From Anniella stebbinsi (lineage: Eukaryota > Chordata > Lepidosauria > Squamata > Anniellidae): a stretch of 64,000 nucleotides of DNA. The position numbers were made by a program, and so were the translations under genes. The stretch spans positions 269,522,310 to 269,586,309 of the forward strand of contig JARDYH010000002.1 in assembly GCA_029215795.1 (NCBI GenBank). The letters are read 5' to 3'. Under the pieces are notes generated by a model. That model worked only from the letters and a program-made list of their open reading frames with translations, searched no databases and was not told the origin of the DNA. Position 1 is the stretch's first letter, and each line of letters begins with the position of its first letter. Positions 10,223-22,346 of the stretch are shown here, one piece after another.

Positions 10223-11004
10223 CATGTATTAGACACCCCCCCTTAGGATCTTTGTAATATGCAGCCCTCCATGTATTCCTAATGACTGACATTTTGCTAT
10301 GTACACCAGGGCGAGCAGAAGATTCATCAGGATCTACTGGTAGATCTCTTGGTGATTCATAGTAGATCAGAAAGGGTTTCTGACTCTCAATTATCTAACA
10401 ATGCCCACAACTAAAAAGTCTCCCCTCCCCACCCCCACCCCCACACACATACAAAAATGGGACTGCTGAAAAAGAACACTTGGGGGAAAACCGGGAAAGG
10501 GTTTTTGGGTGTGAAAGGATTTGTGAGCTTGGTTTGATAGTGATCACAAATGCCTGGTCTGAGCATGTGCTGGGAGGAGGCACCCTGTCCCTTAATTCTT
10601 AGTCTATACCTGTCTGCCTGAGCCCCTATTTTGACTGGCTTTGACTAGTGGACCTCAGGGGTCTGGTACAAAGCAAAGTAGATCCTTCAAGTCTGTCTGA
10701 CATATAGAAAGATGCTCAGGCTTCACTGATTCATTGGATGGGGCTGCAGTGGGCATTAAAACCATTAGAGTATTTACCAGTGAGGAGAAGTCCACAAGTA
10801 CATATATAGTCCACGATCTTCCCTGTTAGATGAAAAACAGCTGAAAATGGGATTTTTGCCTTTCTGACCCTCAAATGAAGGACTCACTGTGTATCCCAAA
10901 TGGTTAGGTCACTCAGGTCACCCAGGAAGCTGAAATTTGGTCCCACACACAGAGAGCCCAAATAGGCTCACATTACTCGGAAGGACAGATAGGGAAACAT
11001 TTTT

Positions 11005-11130
11005 TTATATTTTATTTCTATATTATGATTATTTATAGGCTGCCTTTCAGGATACGAAGCCTACCAAGTTGGCTTAGAAGTGACATAAAAACAATAAAAT
11101 TTCAATAAATAATATTGACAACTATATGAT
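11005..11130 (-). mobile_element. LINE/SINE 3'-end fragment, reversed
   Basis: A TATTTTATTTCTATATT tail followed by GATTATTTATAGGCTGCCTTTC and AAAACAATAAAATTTC. This is the degenerate complement of the GGCAGCC...AATAAATAA 3' ends that close the L2-like LINEs here. It is short and old. Confidence 0.45.
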
Positions 11131-12060
11131 AAATAAATTTTCAAGACCCTTCCCCCAGGTCAGTTGGTGGAAGATGGCCTTGTGGACAGGGAGAGTCTAT
11201 CTGGAACAGGAGTCGGGACCTGGTATGATACTGGAATCTTTCCCACCGATCTGTTGATAGTAGATGGCCCAGGAGTAGAGGGAGTGAAAGTGGATCAGGC
11301 CCTTTGCCTGCCTCTCTCTTCCTTGAATTCTTCTCACAAGGCAGTTGATGGTAGATTTATGCATCTTTCCCTCAAAAGGGAAAGCCTGGTTGATGTTGCT
11401 GCTTTTATCTTCTACTACCACTACACCAATTTCCAACGGGAGAAGTAAAAAAAGAAAAGGGGAGGGAGCAATAGTTTGATTCATTGATATTCATTTGATA
11501 TTCTATCTCTCTCCTGATGAAAATGGAATAAAGGAAAATCCCACTGAAACGAAGTTGAATATCAAACCAGCAGGCTGTTCACCCATGTTGCCCTTTCATG
11601 TTGAATGAGACTCATCCCCCATTACATGAGTGTCTTGTCTCATCTCCCTTGCATTGAGCAAAAAGAAAGCTTTGGGAATGCAAAGGGCAGCAGGCACAGA
11701 TTAGCACCTGGGGCTGTGGATGACTTTCATGCGGAGCCACAGTAGCGAGTACAGAGCAATTAATTCACTCTTGATATGGCTGCTGGGCCTCAGCTTTTCC
11801 CTATCTCTGCCACAAGGCACATGGACAAGGAGCAGCATCTTAGGCAGAAGGATAGTAGGTGGGTTCCCAAAAGCCACGTTCCCAACCTTGGCTTCTAGAT
11901 CACATAAGGAAGATAGAAAAACTTCTGAATAATGAAGCAAAGCTGAATTCGGTCAGTGAATGTCTATATCACACAAAAAAAGGAGAGGAAATGCATCACC
12001 CAAAAAAGAGGACACTAATTTCTATAGTATTTCCATATACTATAAAAATTTAGAAATAAT
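11131..12060. other. No recognisable element
   Basis: Low-copy sequence. Near 11515-11565 a CTGATGAAAATGG...CACTGAAACGAAG word resembles a degenerate fold-back element centre, but no pair of ends could be defined. No gene is seen. Confidence 0.35.
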
Positions 12061-12359
12061 GCAAATTTAGAAATAATAAACATACTTTAACTAGAAATAC
12101 AATACAACTTACTATAGTAGGTAAGACTGACTAGGTGACCTGTGTACCTGTTCAGTCTGCTGCCCAGACCGTTGATTGGCATTTATAAGGTCCCTGCCGT
12201 TCTGATGTTTACATATGCCAAATGGGTCAATCTCACTCCTTATGGTTCTTTGATGTTAAGCCAGATCTAGACTAGACACCTCTTCAAATAGAGGACACCT
12301 TCAAATAGAGGACTATTCTCTGCCAGCTCGCCCTCTGTAAAGTAGGACACCTAGCCACC

Positions 12360-13660
12360 CTATGAGATCCCTTACTGTCTTTTCCCAGCCAATGCTACAA
12401 GGCCTGAAAACCATTTCAATATTTATCTTTAGAATAATTATCAACTCTCTGCACGTGACGCCAATTCAGAAATTCCAAGTGGTTTTTGGAAAGCTTTGTA
12501 CAAGGTGATAGCCTTGCAGTCTTATTCCAGACATATTCCAAAACACTAATGAGAATTTCACATCCTAGGTCTTGTTCTAACTGTCACCTATAAAAACCTT
12601 CTCATTATTTCATAACTCCAACATTTTTGCATACATGGTTGTCATATTAGTTTCTAAAGCACCATAGACAAGCACGCGAAGCTTCCTTATTCCAGCCACT
12701 CAACAAAACTGAAACTAAAACTAACGCGGCCACTTTCCAACAAACTCAACTTTCTCCTTCACTTACTCTGCCCCTAGTATATATTGTTCCAACCCCTAAA
12801 CATGGAATTATTAGGCCTTTGAGATATAATGCAGCTGGGTGCCTTGGTTTGAGATCCATGTGTTGGCAGAAGAATAATTTGCTTCAAGCCAATGTGTAAT
12901 TTTAACATCATCCTTCACCAAATCCTCCACTTGGAACAAGCCATATATGTTCCACAGTAGTCCAATCTCTTCTTTTCTAAATTCCAAAAAAAAAAAAACG
13001 TAAAGGAGAAAGGGAAGAAGGAAAACTCTACTGCTTGTGGTCTTCACCTAATTTCTTTTTAAAAGACAATCCCTTCTAGCAAATTAAATATGAACTAAAC
13101 CAAAAGATTATACTTGAGGCCTTACCCATGTATATTGGATATTTTTGATACATTGATTTTTACTGAATCATTTCTCCTGACATATGAAGAAACTTAATCA
13201 ATCCATGCTTGGGTAATTTATTTTCTCCTTTTACTACATCCCCACTTTCTATTTTTTTTTCCAGGCAATCCTCTAACCTTGAAATAATTTCTTCTTGCTC
13301 AAAACTCATATTCTTCATTCAAAGTCAATAATGCAAAGTCCATATGTTCCTAATGTTTTTATCGAGCTTGTAATTTGACTGCCAGTGGCACAGAAAGTTA
13401 ATATTCACCTCTTGTTATTCTGCTCCTCCAATCATGGCAAGTCCATTTTGCAGACTTCCTTGGTAGTTGACCATAACGATTTTACAATCCATTGCTCCAA
13501 TTGTATCCTCCTTTCCATGCCAAAAACAAAAGTGGAAAACAGAAGATAGGCTCAACATGTTTTTTTAAAACTCCTTCAACCTTATTCAGAATGACTCTTC
13601 TTTTTCTGTCCACAAAAGATGCTCACAAGAGCTTTTAAGTGCAGCTCTTATGGGACACTT
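12360..13660 (-). mobile_element. Possible degenerate L1-like LINE relic, reversed
   Basis: Read on the minus strand, this AT-rich stretch contains a short frame from 13309 of about 50 codons beginning MSFEQEEIISRLEDCLEKK, hydrophilic and helix-prone like the start of an L1 ORF1 protein. A second frame (13047-12811) contains THWLEANYSSANTWIS. Nothing matches reverse transcriptase motifs, and no termini or duplications were found. Treat it as a hypothesis. Confidence 0.25.
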
Positions 13661-13741
13661 CCTGGTCGTGGCTGCTGTAAATGCCTCCCATGCAGATGTG
13701 GGAGGGGCAGTTCAGCTAGTCCTTCGCCTTGGGTACCTGAG

Positions 13742-13835
13742 AGCCTATCTACACTACTGCTTTAAAGTGGTTTATAACAGTTTTAAACCGGTTAAACTGT
13801 TATAAACTATTTTAAAGCAGTAGTGTAGATAGGCT
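13742..13835. mobile_element. 94-bp near-perfect hairpin MITE (AGCCTATCTACAC ends)
   Basis: Two arms of about 44 bp pair almost perfectly around TTTAAACCGGTT, from AGCCTATCTACACTACTGC to its complement. CTGAG flanks both sides (13737-13741 and 13836-13840). A larger, diverged relative lies at 36467-36615, and similar terminal words occur at 61761 and 26315. It is non-coding. Superfamily uncertain. Confidence 0.85.
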
Positions 13836-14024
13836 CTGAGTCTCTACTGGGTAGCTGGAGCTGCCAAAAATGAAACAATAAGACCCACATTGTGTATAAA
13901 CCCAGCATCACCAAGTGGGTTGCATGATCTCGATCTGAAACCAGAGTTCATTCCAAAGTGAACTGGTTTGGCCAAAGATGGCAAACTATGCATACTGCAA
14001 AATTTCTTTTTGTCAGCCAAGATA

Positions 14025-14610
14025 CTATTTATTTATTAATTCATTCATTTATTATATTACGTTTCTATACCACCCAATAGCCAAAGCTCCCTGGGAGGTT
14101 CACAAAAATTAAAACCATAAGGTATGTCATAAAATATAGAAGCTTAAAACTCCAATATAAAAGTGCAACCAGAATAAAACTGAGCAGCAATGCAGAGATT
14201 TAAAACACACATTTAAAACAGCAGAGTTAAAAGACTAGGATACTGAAATACTAAAATACAGGGAAAATAAAAAGGTGTTCACCTGGAGCCGAAAGGTGTA
14301 CAACGCTGGTGCCAGGCGAACCTCTCTGGGGAGCTCATTCCACAGCTAGAGTGCCACAGCAGAAAAGGCCCTCCTCCTGGTAGCCACCTACCTCACTTCC
14401 TTTGGCAGGGGCTCCCGGAGAAGGAGCCCTGAAGATGATCTTAGGAGCTGGGCAGGTACATATGGGAGGAGGCGATCCTTCAGGTAACCTGGCCCCAAGC
14501 CATTTAAGGCTTTGAATGTTAATGCCAGCACTTTGAATTGGGCCCAGACGTGGACTGGCAGTCAGTGCAGCTGGAAAATTATTGGTGTAAAGTGGACTCA
14601 TTGGCATTCT
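14025..14610 (-). mobile_element. L2-like LINE 3' end, reversed
   Basis: The tail (complement of TATTTATTTATTAATTC) is followed by CCACCCAATAGCC, the complement of the family's 3'UTR GGCTNTTGGGNGG box, then a stretch of AAAATTAAAACCATAA. Further in, GCCAGGCGAACCTCTC and GGAGCTCATTCCACAGC correspond to the terminal coding region also seen reversed at 54900-54960. It is 5'-truncated. Confidence 0.7.
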
Positions 14611-14914
14611 AGCATAATACCATACTAGGGCATCAGCATGCAAGTTGACACAAAGACACCTGGGAAGCCAAATCCATTCTCCCAGCAATGAGGAAAGGAC
14701 ACTGTCAAATCAATTTCTAAAGTGTCATCCTTCTCATCCACCCCTTATAATCCTTTTGTAGAAAATGCATAATATTAGAATTTATAATACACTTCAAATA
14801 CTTGCACCATTTTGAATGGAATCCTATGGTCTGAAATACAACAAACACTCCAGCATCTAAGAGACACATTGGTTTGTTATGGTGCATGCCTTCAGTGGTG
14901 GAGTTAGATAAGTT

Positions 14915-15234
14915 TAGGCTGACCATATGAAAAGGAGGACAGGGCTCATGTAACTTTAACAGTTGTAGAGAAAAGGGAATTTCAGCCAGTGTCATTTGTA
15001 TGCAATTAGTTCCTAGTGAAATTCCCTCTTCATCACAACTGTTAAAGTTGCAGGGACCCTGCCGTCTTTTGTATATAGTCACTCTAGTATAGTGCCTGCA
15101 CCTTTAACTGTTGTGATGAAGAGGGAATTTCACCAGGAACTAATTGCATACAAATGACACTGGCTGAAATTCCCTTTTCTCTACAACTGTTAAAGTTACA
15201 TGAGCCCTGTCCTCCTTTTCATATGGTCAGCCTA
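14915..15234. mobile_element. Palindromic hAT-type MITE, copy 4
   Basis: A 320-bp full-length copy starting TAGGCTGACCATATG and ending CATATGGTCAGCCTA, with perfect 8-bp duplication GATAAGTT (14907-14914 and 15235-15242). The core reads GTCACTCTAGTATAGTGCC, the opposite orientation to copy 1. It is one of the best-preserved copies and a good type specimen. Confidence 0.95.
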
Positions 15235-15242
15235 GATAAGTT

Positions 15243-17090
15243 TAGACTCTGGATTCCATTGCCTTGCAGGGGTGATGGTGGAGATTTTTTTTAATGGTAA
15301 TGTGTAGTACTTCACTTACTTCAAAACGTGGCAAGCTAGCCCTGCTTTGTTTGGGGCCCTCCTGCTGATTTTTCTGAGTGGGAACTTGGACTTCTGTCCC
15401 AAAGTCCTGCCCTGATGGTAGCATTGTATGCCACTGTAGCCCAGAGGCAACTTCATTAGATAATTCAGTCTTCTACCTCCTGTATTAGCCAGTGACCTCA
15501 TCAGCTTTCCCATCACTGATCTGAAAGCAGCCTCTTAAGGAACTGAGTTTGCATTCAGTGGCTCTGATCCAACTACAGCCATGCAAAACAAGGCTGTGCA
15601 GCTTGTGGAGAGAGAGAGAGCCTTTCTACATGAGGCTTTTATTATGCACTCGTGATTCCTCATTCACAGTAGTTTGTGGGTGCTTTATATGACGCCGTCA
15701 TCATCCAGGTCCTTTCCTGTGCTATGCAACCTTTGGGGGGTGTCTTTCTAATGAGGGAAGTCTGGTATATCAGTGAATGGTGGCATTGAATCCTTGTGTA
15801 TTTCCACAGTTCTTCTGTGTCTCAGCTCCATCTAGTGGTTGGGTAGTGGAACATAAGAAAAACATGGGGAAAAAGTGTAAAGGAGCCAATTTTAATTCTA
15901 CAAAGAATCCAGGAATTGAAGCCTTGGTAAAGGTGTGTGTTAAAAGCTTCATCCAGAAAAGCCCAGAGAGTGGATGGGGATTGCTGTTCCTGATCCATCC
16001 GCTGATGTGTGAAAGGTGATGGCATCAGATGCTTTGTATCCAGATCCACAACTGATATGCAGATGCACATCTAGTGGAACATTTGCACTCAAATTATGGG
16101 CATGGTTACCTATCCAGTAAATAAACAGCACATATAAGCCTGCATCTGTGCATGGATCTCCATTGCTTGTCCAGGACTCACAAGTGCAGAAGGAGCATGA
16201 GTTTAGTGAGAGGAACACCACATATTTGCCCCAGTAATTTAGCTTTTCCTTATCCATTTGCTTTGTCAGGATTTGTTAGGAACCCATCAAATGTGTGTTT
16301 GGGGTTTAAACTCGTATCTGCTCTGTCAGCAAACTGCCTGAACTCCCCTTTCATTGACAACTTGAATTCAACTTCAGTGTTCAAAAAGGCCCCCGAAATT
16401 ACTTTTTCATTCTTCCCTCCTTCCTCTGTTCACTCCCTCTTTCTCACTGATGATTCTGAGCCAACAGAAAAAGAAGTGTTGATGAGCAGGGCCTGATAGA
16501 GAATCTAATAATTTGTTCTCTTTCTCCTGCTCTCACGGTGATAGTTGCTTGTGACAGCAGCAATCAGCAATGTATTGCCTTCTTTTGCAGACACGGATCA
16601 CATGTCACAGCTTTGGTTCCAATAAAAAGAAGGCTACTGCAGGAGACAATGAAGATGGCTGCTGTTGTTTTGTAGGTGTCAACAGAGAAGAGTCTGACAG
16701 CCTCCCAAAGAAAAATCAATCTAGTGAGGACCAATGGGAACTGGGCCTCCTTCTTGAAGACTGCGGCATCTTGTCTTCCTTTGGTTCAAGGCAAATGATA
16801 GCTTATTTTATTGAGAAAGAATTTGAAGGCCGTATTTTTTTAAAAGCATTGTTTCTCATGAGTATGTGCACCCTTCCCCACTATTGTATTTGGCCAAACA
16901 GGTTAGGCAGGTTTCTGTAGTACTTTAAAAACCTGACCAAACATGGCAGTATGCCAAAGAAAAGTGGGGGAGGAAAGGAAGGAAAATAAATAAGTGTGTA
17001 TGGGATAGGAATGTAAAATCCATTCTGTCTGAGTTTCACAGATTGTCAGGTTCCTTTCATCCTATTCTCCACTCATTGGCGGAATCAGAT
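15243..17090. other. Low-copy sequence, no gene recognised
   Basis: Frames up to about 116 codons exist (for example 16570-16920 on the plus strand), but none has recognisable domains and they lack splice or initiation context that would persuade me. No transposon termini were fixed. Confidence 0.4.
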
Positions 17091-17439
17091 TTTTCCCAAT
17101 TCCCCAAATTTGCACAAATTCACATTTGTGCAAATGCACAAATCCCCCCCCCCCCACTGTGCAAATCTTTCCCAAAATATGGAAATCTCCCCGAAACACA
17201 CATTTTCATGCTTTAGCCTATGTGGGAAATGCATATTTTTGGCTTTTAAAATTTTTACTTATTTTTCTATGGCGAAATTTGCGTAAAAACCATCTGCAAG
17301 TCCACAGAATCCGTGCAGCTCAGGAAAAGGTGGTCTGCTGCAGAATCCATAGGTCAGATTCATAGAAATCAGAACTCATTTAATTCTGCTGTGTTTTCCC
17401 TCAACAATCCTACCATGAGAAACACTACCATGGGAAACA

Positions 17440-17782
17440 CTGTGGTTGAATTTAAGCAAGTGTAATGTGATGCACATTAGAACAAACAAAACCCAACTTC
17501 AAGTATAACCTGATGGGATTTAAGCTGGCGATGACTGAACAAGAAAGAGATCTTGGGGTTACGGTGGACAGCTTGATGAAAATGTCGGCCCAGTGTGCGG
17601 CTGCTGTAAAGAAGGCAGTCTCTATGTTAGGCATTATAAGGAAAGGAATTGAGAATAAAACTGCCAGTATCATACTGCCTTTATACAAATTTATGATGCA
17701 ACCACACTTAGAATACTTGGTACAGTTCTGGTCATCACACCTGAAAAAGATATTATAGAGCTGGAAAAAGAGGAGAAAAGGA
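17440..17782 (+). mobile_element. CR1 LINE, 5' portion of a copy split by another LINE
   Basis: Translation of 17513-17758 gives MTEQERDLGVTVD, AVKKAVSMLGIIRKGIE and LEYLVQFWSSHL, the post-RT region of CR1 ORF2. The sequence breaks off at GAGAAAAGG and resumes at about 21289 with AAAATGATTACGGGGCTGG, which continues the CR1 consensus. The copy is 5'-truncated as usual for CR1. Confidence 0.9.
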
Positions 17783-20700
17783 CCACCACCACCACCCTCC
17801 AGAGATTTCAGCCTGGCAGACTGCCACTCCCTGCAGGACCAGGCTCCCAGGTACTGAGCCAGCTGCTGTGGACAATTACATCAGTCCCCCTCCCTTCCTG
17901 GGAGGGATATTTAAGCTGCTGGCTGAGGGGGCCTGGGAAAGCCATCAACCTGCAGGAGAGGGAGGCCTGCTGCCAGGGGAGGAGAGGAGTGGAGTGTGCC
18001 TGCCTGCTGGCTTTTTGTTTTTGTCTTTTTTTGTTTGTTTGTTTGTTTGTTTGTTTTTTCTCCTTTCCCCAGGCTTGAGCTATGTGCCTGGGAGGGAGGA
18101 TACAGGGCCAGGTGGGGGGATCTGAGGGGAGCACAATCAGGGTAGTGACGGGTAGAGGGAGATATGGCGTTGTGAGGAGGACTTGCCAGGTTAGGTGAAC
18201 AAGGCCCAGACAGTTAATGGCTGTGCCTTGTTCCAGTCCCCCTCACACCCACAGGCTTGTTGGTTGCCTTATCAGCCAGCCCTCAGGCCTCCTGGTGCTG
18301 CTTTTAAATGCCAGATCAGTGCATAATAAGATCTCCCTCATCCACGACTTCATTGTGGATGAGGCAGCCGATCTGGCATGTATAACCGAGACCTGGGTGG
18401 GAGAGCAGGGAGGAGTTAGTCTCTCCCAGTTATGCCCACCGGGGTACTTGGTTCAGCATCAGGGTAGACTTGAGGGCCGGGGAGGGGGGGTTGCTGTGGT
18501 CTATAGGAATTCCATCCCCCTCTGCAGGCTCCCTGTCCATGTGATTACTGGTCTGGAGTGTTTGCACCTTGTGTTGGGCCAACGGGACAGATTAGGGATT
18601 CTGCTGCTCAACAGACTCCCTAGCTGAGCTGACAGAGGTGGTCTCTGGTGTACTGTTGAGGTCCCCCAGACTCTTGGTTTTGGGGGATGTCAACATTCAT
18701 GCCGAGGGCACTTTATCTGGGGCAGCTCAGGATTTCATGGTCTCCATGACAACCATGGGACTGTCCCAACATACCATCGGCCCAACGCATGTAGCAGGGC
18801 ACACTCTAGACCTGTTTTTTTCAACTGGACATGGAGATGGGGATCTGAAAGTGGGGGACTTTACATCAACCCCTCTGTCATGGTCAGATCACCACCTGCT
18901 GAGGTTTAGACTTACAACTGCTTTTCCCCTCTGCAAGTGTGGGGGACCCATTAAGATGGTCCGCCCCTGGAGGCTAATGGATCCAGATGGTTTCCAGAGG
19001 GCTCTGGGGAGTTTTCCGGCTGATAGGGCTGGCTCTCCTGTCGAAACCCTGGTTGATCTGTGGAATGCAGAAATGACCCGGGCAGTTGACACGATTGCTC
19101 CTGAGCGCCCTCTCCTGTGTAGAGCTCGAACAGCTCCGTGGTATACCCCAGAGCTGAGAGTGATGAAACAAAACAGGAGACGGCTTGAGGGCAGATGGAG
19201 ACGAACTCCTGATGGATGCAATCAAACACTGGTAAGTGCTTATGGTAAGCTGTATTCAGGGGCAGTGAGGGCAGCAAAAAAACAATACTTTGCTGCCACT
19301 ATTCAATCATCCACCTGCCACCCAGCGGAGCTTTTCAGAGTTGTCCGGGGGCTTTTACATGCTGGCCCCAAGGACATGGTAGAACCATCTGAGGCCCGCT
19401 GTAATACATTTGCTGGGCACTTCCAGAATAAAATCTCTGGCATCCGTCAGAACTTAGACTCCAGTGTTATAGCAGATGAATCTAGTGAGGTATCCAGAGC
19501 ACAGGCTTGTCCTGTTTTGTTGGATGAGTTTCAGTTGGTGCAGCTCGAGGATGTTGACAAGGTGCTTGGAAAGGTTCGTGCAACCACTTCCATATTGGAT
19601 CCTTGCCCCTCTTGGCTAATAAAAGCTAGCAGGGATGGAACAACTGGCTGGGCCAGGGAAGTGATTAATGCCTCTTTGCAAGAGGGAGTGGTCCCAGGCC
19701 TCCTGAAAGAGGCGGCAGTGAGACCACTCCTAAAGAAATCTTCCCTAGACCCTGAAAATCTTAATAACTACAGGCCAGTAGCAAATGTTCCATTCCTGGG
19801 CAAGGTCCTGGAGCAGGTGGTTGCGAGCCAGCTCCAGGCACTCTTGGATGAGACTGATTATCTGGATCCATTTCAGTTGGGTTTCAGGCCTGGTTTTGGT
19901 ACGGAAACAGCCTTAGTCGCCCTGTATGATGACCTATGTCGGGAGAAAGACAGGGGGAGTGTGACTCTGTTGATTCTCCTTGATCTCTCAGCGGCTTTCG
20001 ATACCATTGACCATGGTATCCTTCTGGGACGACTGGCTGAGTTGGTTCCGCTCCTACTTGGTGGGTCGGCTCCAGAAGGTGGTGCTTGGGGAACATTGCT
20101 CGGCCCCGTGGATTCTCCAGTATGGGGTTCCACAGGGGTCAGTTTTGTCCCCCATGCTGTTCAACATCTACATGAAACCGTTGAGTGCAGTCATCCGGAG
20201 TTTTGGAGTGCGTTGTCATCAGTACGCTGATGACACGCAGCTCTATTTCTCCTTTTCATCTTCATCAGGTGAGGCTGTGGATGTGCTGAACCAGTGCCTG
20301 GCTGCGACAATGGACTGGATGAGGGCTAATAAACTGAAACTCAATCCAGACAAGACTGAGACACTGTTAGTGGGTGGTTCTGCTGACCGGATGGAGGGTG
20401 TTCAACCTGTTCTGGATGGGGTTGCACTCCCCTTGAAGGAGCGGGTTCGTAGCTTGGGGGTTCTCCTAGAACCATCTTTGTCACTTGAGGCGCAGGTGGC
20501 CTCAGTGGCACGGAGTGCCTTCTACCAACTTCGGTTGGTGGCCCAGCTACGTCCCTATCTGGACAGGGATAACCTGGCTTCAGTTGTCCATGCTCTGGTA
20601 ACCTCCAAGTTAGATTACTGCAATGCACTCTACGTGGGGCTGCCTTTGAAAGTGGTTCGGAAGCTGCAGCTTGTGCAAAATGCAGCGGCCAGATTGATAA

Positions 20701-21288
20701 CTGGAACCAGTAGGTTTGAACATATAAGACCTACTCTGGCCCGCTTGCATTGGCTGCCTGTATGTTTCCGAGCCCGGTTCAAGGTGCTGGTTTTAACCTA
20801 TAAAGCCTTACACGGCTTGGGACCACAATACCTGATGGAACGCCTTTCCCGACATGAACCTACTTGAACACTACGTTCAACATCTAAGGCCCTCCTCCGA
20901 GTGCCTCCTCCGAGGGAAGCTCGGAGGTTGGCAACAAGAGAGAGGGCCTTCTCTGTGGTGGTTCCCCAATTGTGGAACAATCTCCCCGACGAGGCCCGCC
21001 TGGCGCCAACATTGTTATCTTTTCGGCGCCAGGTCAAGACTTTCCTCTTCTCTCAGGCATTTGGCAATATCTGAGGAGCCTGGGTTTGTTTTGTTTTGTT
21101 TTGTTTTTGTAGTCTTTTGAAGTGTTGAAGTGGTTTTTAAATGTACAGATTGTGTGTATGTTGTATGTTTTTGCTGTTTTAATTTTTGTATATTGTTTTT
21201 AATTGTTTTTAATCCTATGTAAACCGCCCAGAGAGCTTCGGCTATGGGGCGGTATACAAATGTAATAAATAAATAAATAAATAAACAA
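17783..21288 (+). mobile_element. Near full-length L2/CR1-group LINE inserted in CR1
   Basis: A 3.5-kb element: 5'UTR (17783-18216, including a TTTG run at 18028-18056), ORF2 with apurinic-type endonuclease and reverse transcriptase, a short 3'UTR with AAACCGCCCAGAGAGC and GGGCGGTATAC, and an (AATA)n tail. It lies cleanly inside a CR1 copy. No obvious target duplication flanks it, as is common in this LINE group. ORF1 was not recognised. It is the longest and youngest-looking LINE here, and tail relatives occur reversed at 9108, 14025 and 54599. Confidence 0.9.
18217..21074 (+). pseudogene. LINE ORF2 (endonuclease + reverse transcriptase), three lesions
   Basis: The endonuclease starts about 18298 with LLNARSVHNK and ITETWVGEQ, and continues after a frame change near 18600-18640 with VLGDVNIHA, GPTHVAGHTLDLFF and LSWSDHHLL. 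The RT includes NNYRPVANVPFLGKVLE, FQLGFRPGFGTE, LLDLSAAFDTIDHG, YGVPQGSVLSPMLFN and the catalytic YADD at 20223-20234. A small deletion with frame change lies near 20030-20050. An in-frame TGA at 20865-20867 interrupts an otherwise open C-terminus that ends naturally at 21072-21074. The enzyme would nick target DNA and copy its RNA there, but this copy cannot. Confidence 0.92.
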
Positions 21289-21862
21289 ACTAAAATGATT
21301 ACGGGGCTGGAGTATCTTCCCTGTGAGGGAAGGTTACAACAGCTGGGATTGTTTAGTTTGGGAAATAGGAGGCTAAGGGGAGACATAGTAGATAGGTACA
21401 AAATTATGCATGGTGTGGAGAATGTGGATAGGGAGACATTTTTCTCCCTTTCTCAAAATACTAGAACCTAGGGTCATCCCATGCAGCTGATTGGTGGGGG
21501 ATTCAGGACAAATAAAAGGAAGTACTTCTTCACACAATGCATAGTTAAATTATGGAATTCACTACTGCAAGATGTAATGATGGCCACCAATTTGGATGGC
21601 TTTAAAAGGGGGTTGGATAAATTCCTGGAGAAGAAGGCTATCAATGGCACTAGCCCTGATGGTTATGTGCTACCTCCAGTATCCAAGGCAGTAATCCTGT
21701 GTGCACCAGTTGCTGGGGAACATGGGTGAGAGGGTGCTGTTGCACCATGTCCTGCTTTGTTGGTTCCTGGTCAACAGCTGGTTGGCCACTGTGTGAACAG
21801 AGTGCTGGGCTAGATGGACCCTCGGTCTGATAAAACATGGCACTTCTTATGTTCTAATGTTT
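21289..21862 (+). mobile_element. CR1 LINE, 3' portion of the split copy
   Basis: Continues from 17782: GGGCTGGAGTATCTTCC, GGATTGTTTAGTTTGGG, AAGTACTTCTTCACACAATG, then the CR1 3' end GCTAGATGGACCCTCGG and TTCTTATGTTCTAATG. The last word is the decayed octamer tail. Confidence 0.9.
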
Positions 21863-22117
21863 TTACCTCTATCATGCCACATTCAATTTGCTTAAAAACT
21901 ATTCAACAATAATCACATTTCCATCTTGCACCCTAAAGTCTTCTAAATATTCTAGTTCAGCATCCTAGGCTAAAAGAAGAATAATTCTCTGGAGAGGATT
22001 TCCCATTCCCTATTCCAAAGTAGCAAGCAAGGCCTCAGCCTGATCTTAAGAAGATTTCTTCTTTCCAGGTGCAGGTGCTTTTCTCCTCTAATGATACATG
22101 GACCTGCTCTGACTCCA

Positions 22118-22346
22118 GCATGGAGAGCCAGTGTGGTGTTGTGGTTAAAGTGTTGGACTGGGAATCGAGAGTTCTGGGTTCTAGTCTCACTGAGTGACTT
22201 TGGGCCAGTCACAGATTCTCAGCCCAGCCTACCTCACAGGGTTGTTGCTGTGAGGATAACATGGAGAGGAGGAGGATTATGTATGTCGCCTTGGGTTCCT
22301 TGGAGGAAAAAAGGCGGGATATAAATGCAATAATAAATAAAATAGA
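22118..22346 (+). mobile_element. tRNA-derived SINE with LINE-like 3' end
   Basis: The head GAGCCAGTGTGGTGTTGTGG with TTAAAGTGTTGGACTGGG is a tRNA-like A-box region. GGGTTCTAGTCTCACTGAG is a worn B box. The body has GTGACTTTGGGCCAGTCAC and CCTACCTCACAGGGTTGTTG. The tail GCGGGATATAAATGC plus AATAAATAAAAT resembles the 3' end of the L2-like LINE, suggesting that LINE's enzyme moved it. This is a known SINE type of squamates. The precise family name is not assigned. Confidence 0.85.

Noticed and set aside
16570..16920. 116-codon plus-strand frame
   Set aside because: No domain, no neighbouring exon signals and ordinary random composition.
22118..22200. Possible functional tRNA gene from A/B-box-like words
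   Set aside because: It is the tRNA-derived head of a SINE: the B box is worn, no cloverleaf closes, and a SINE body and tail follow.
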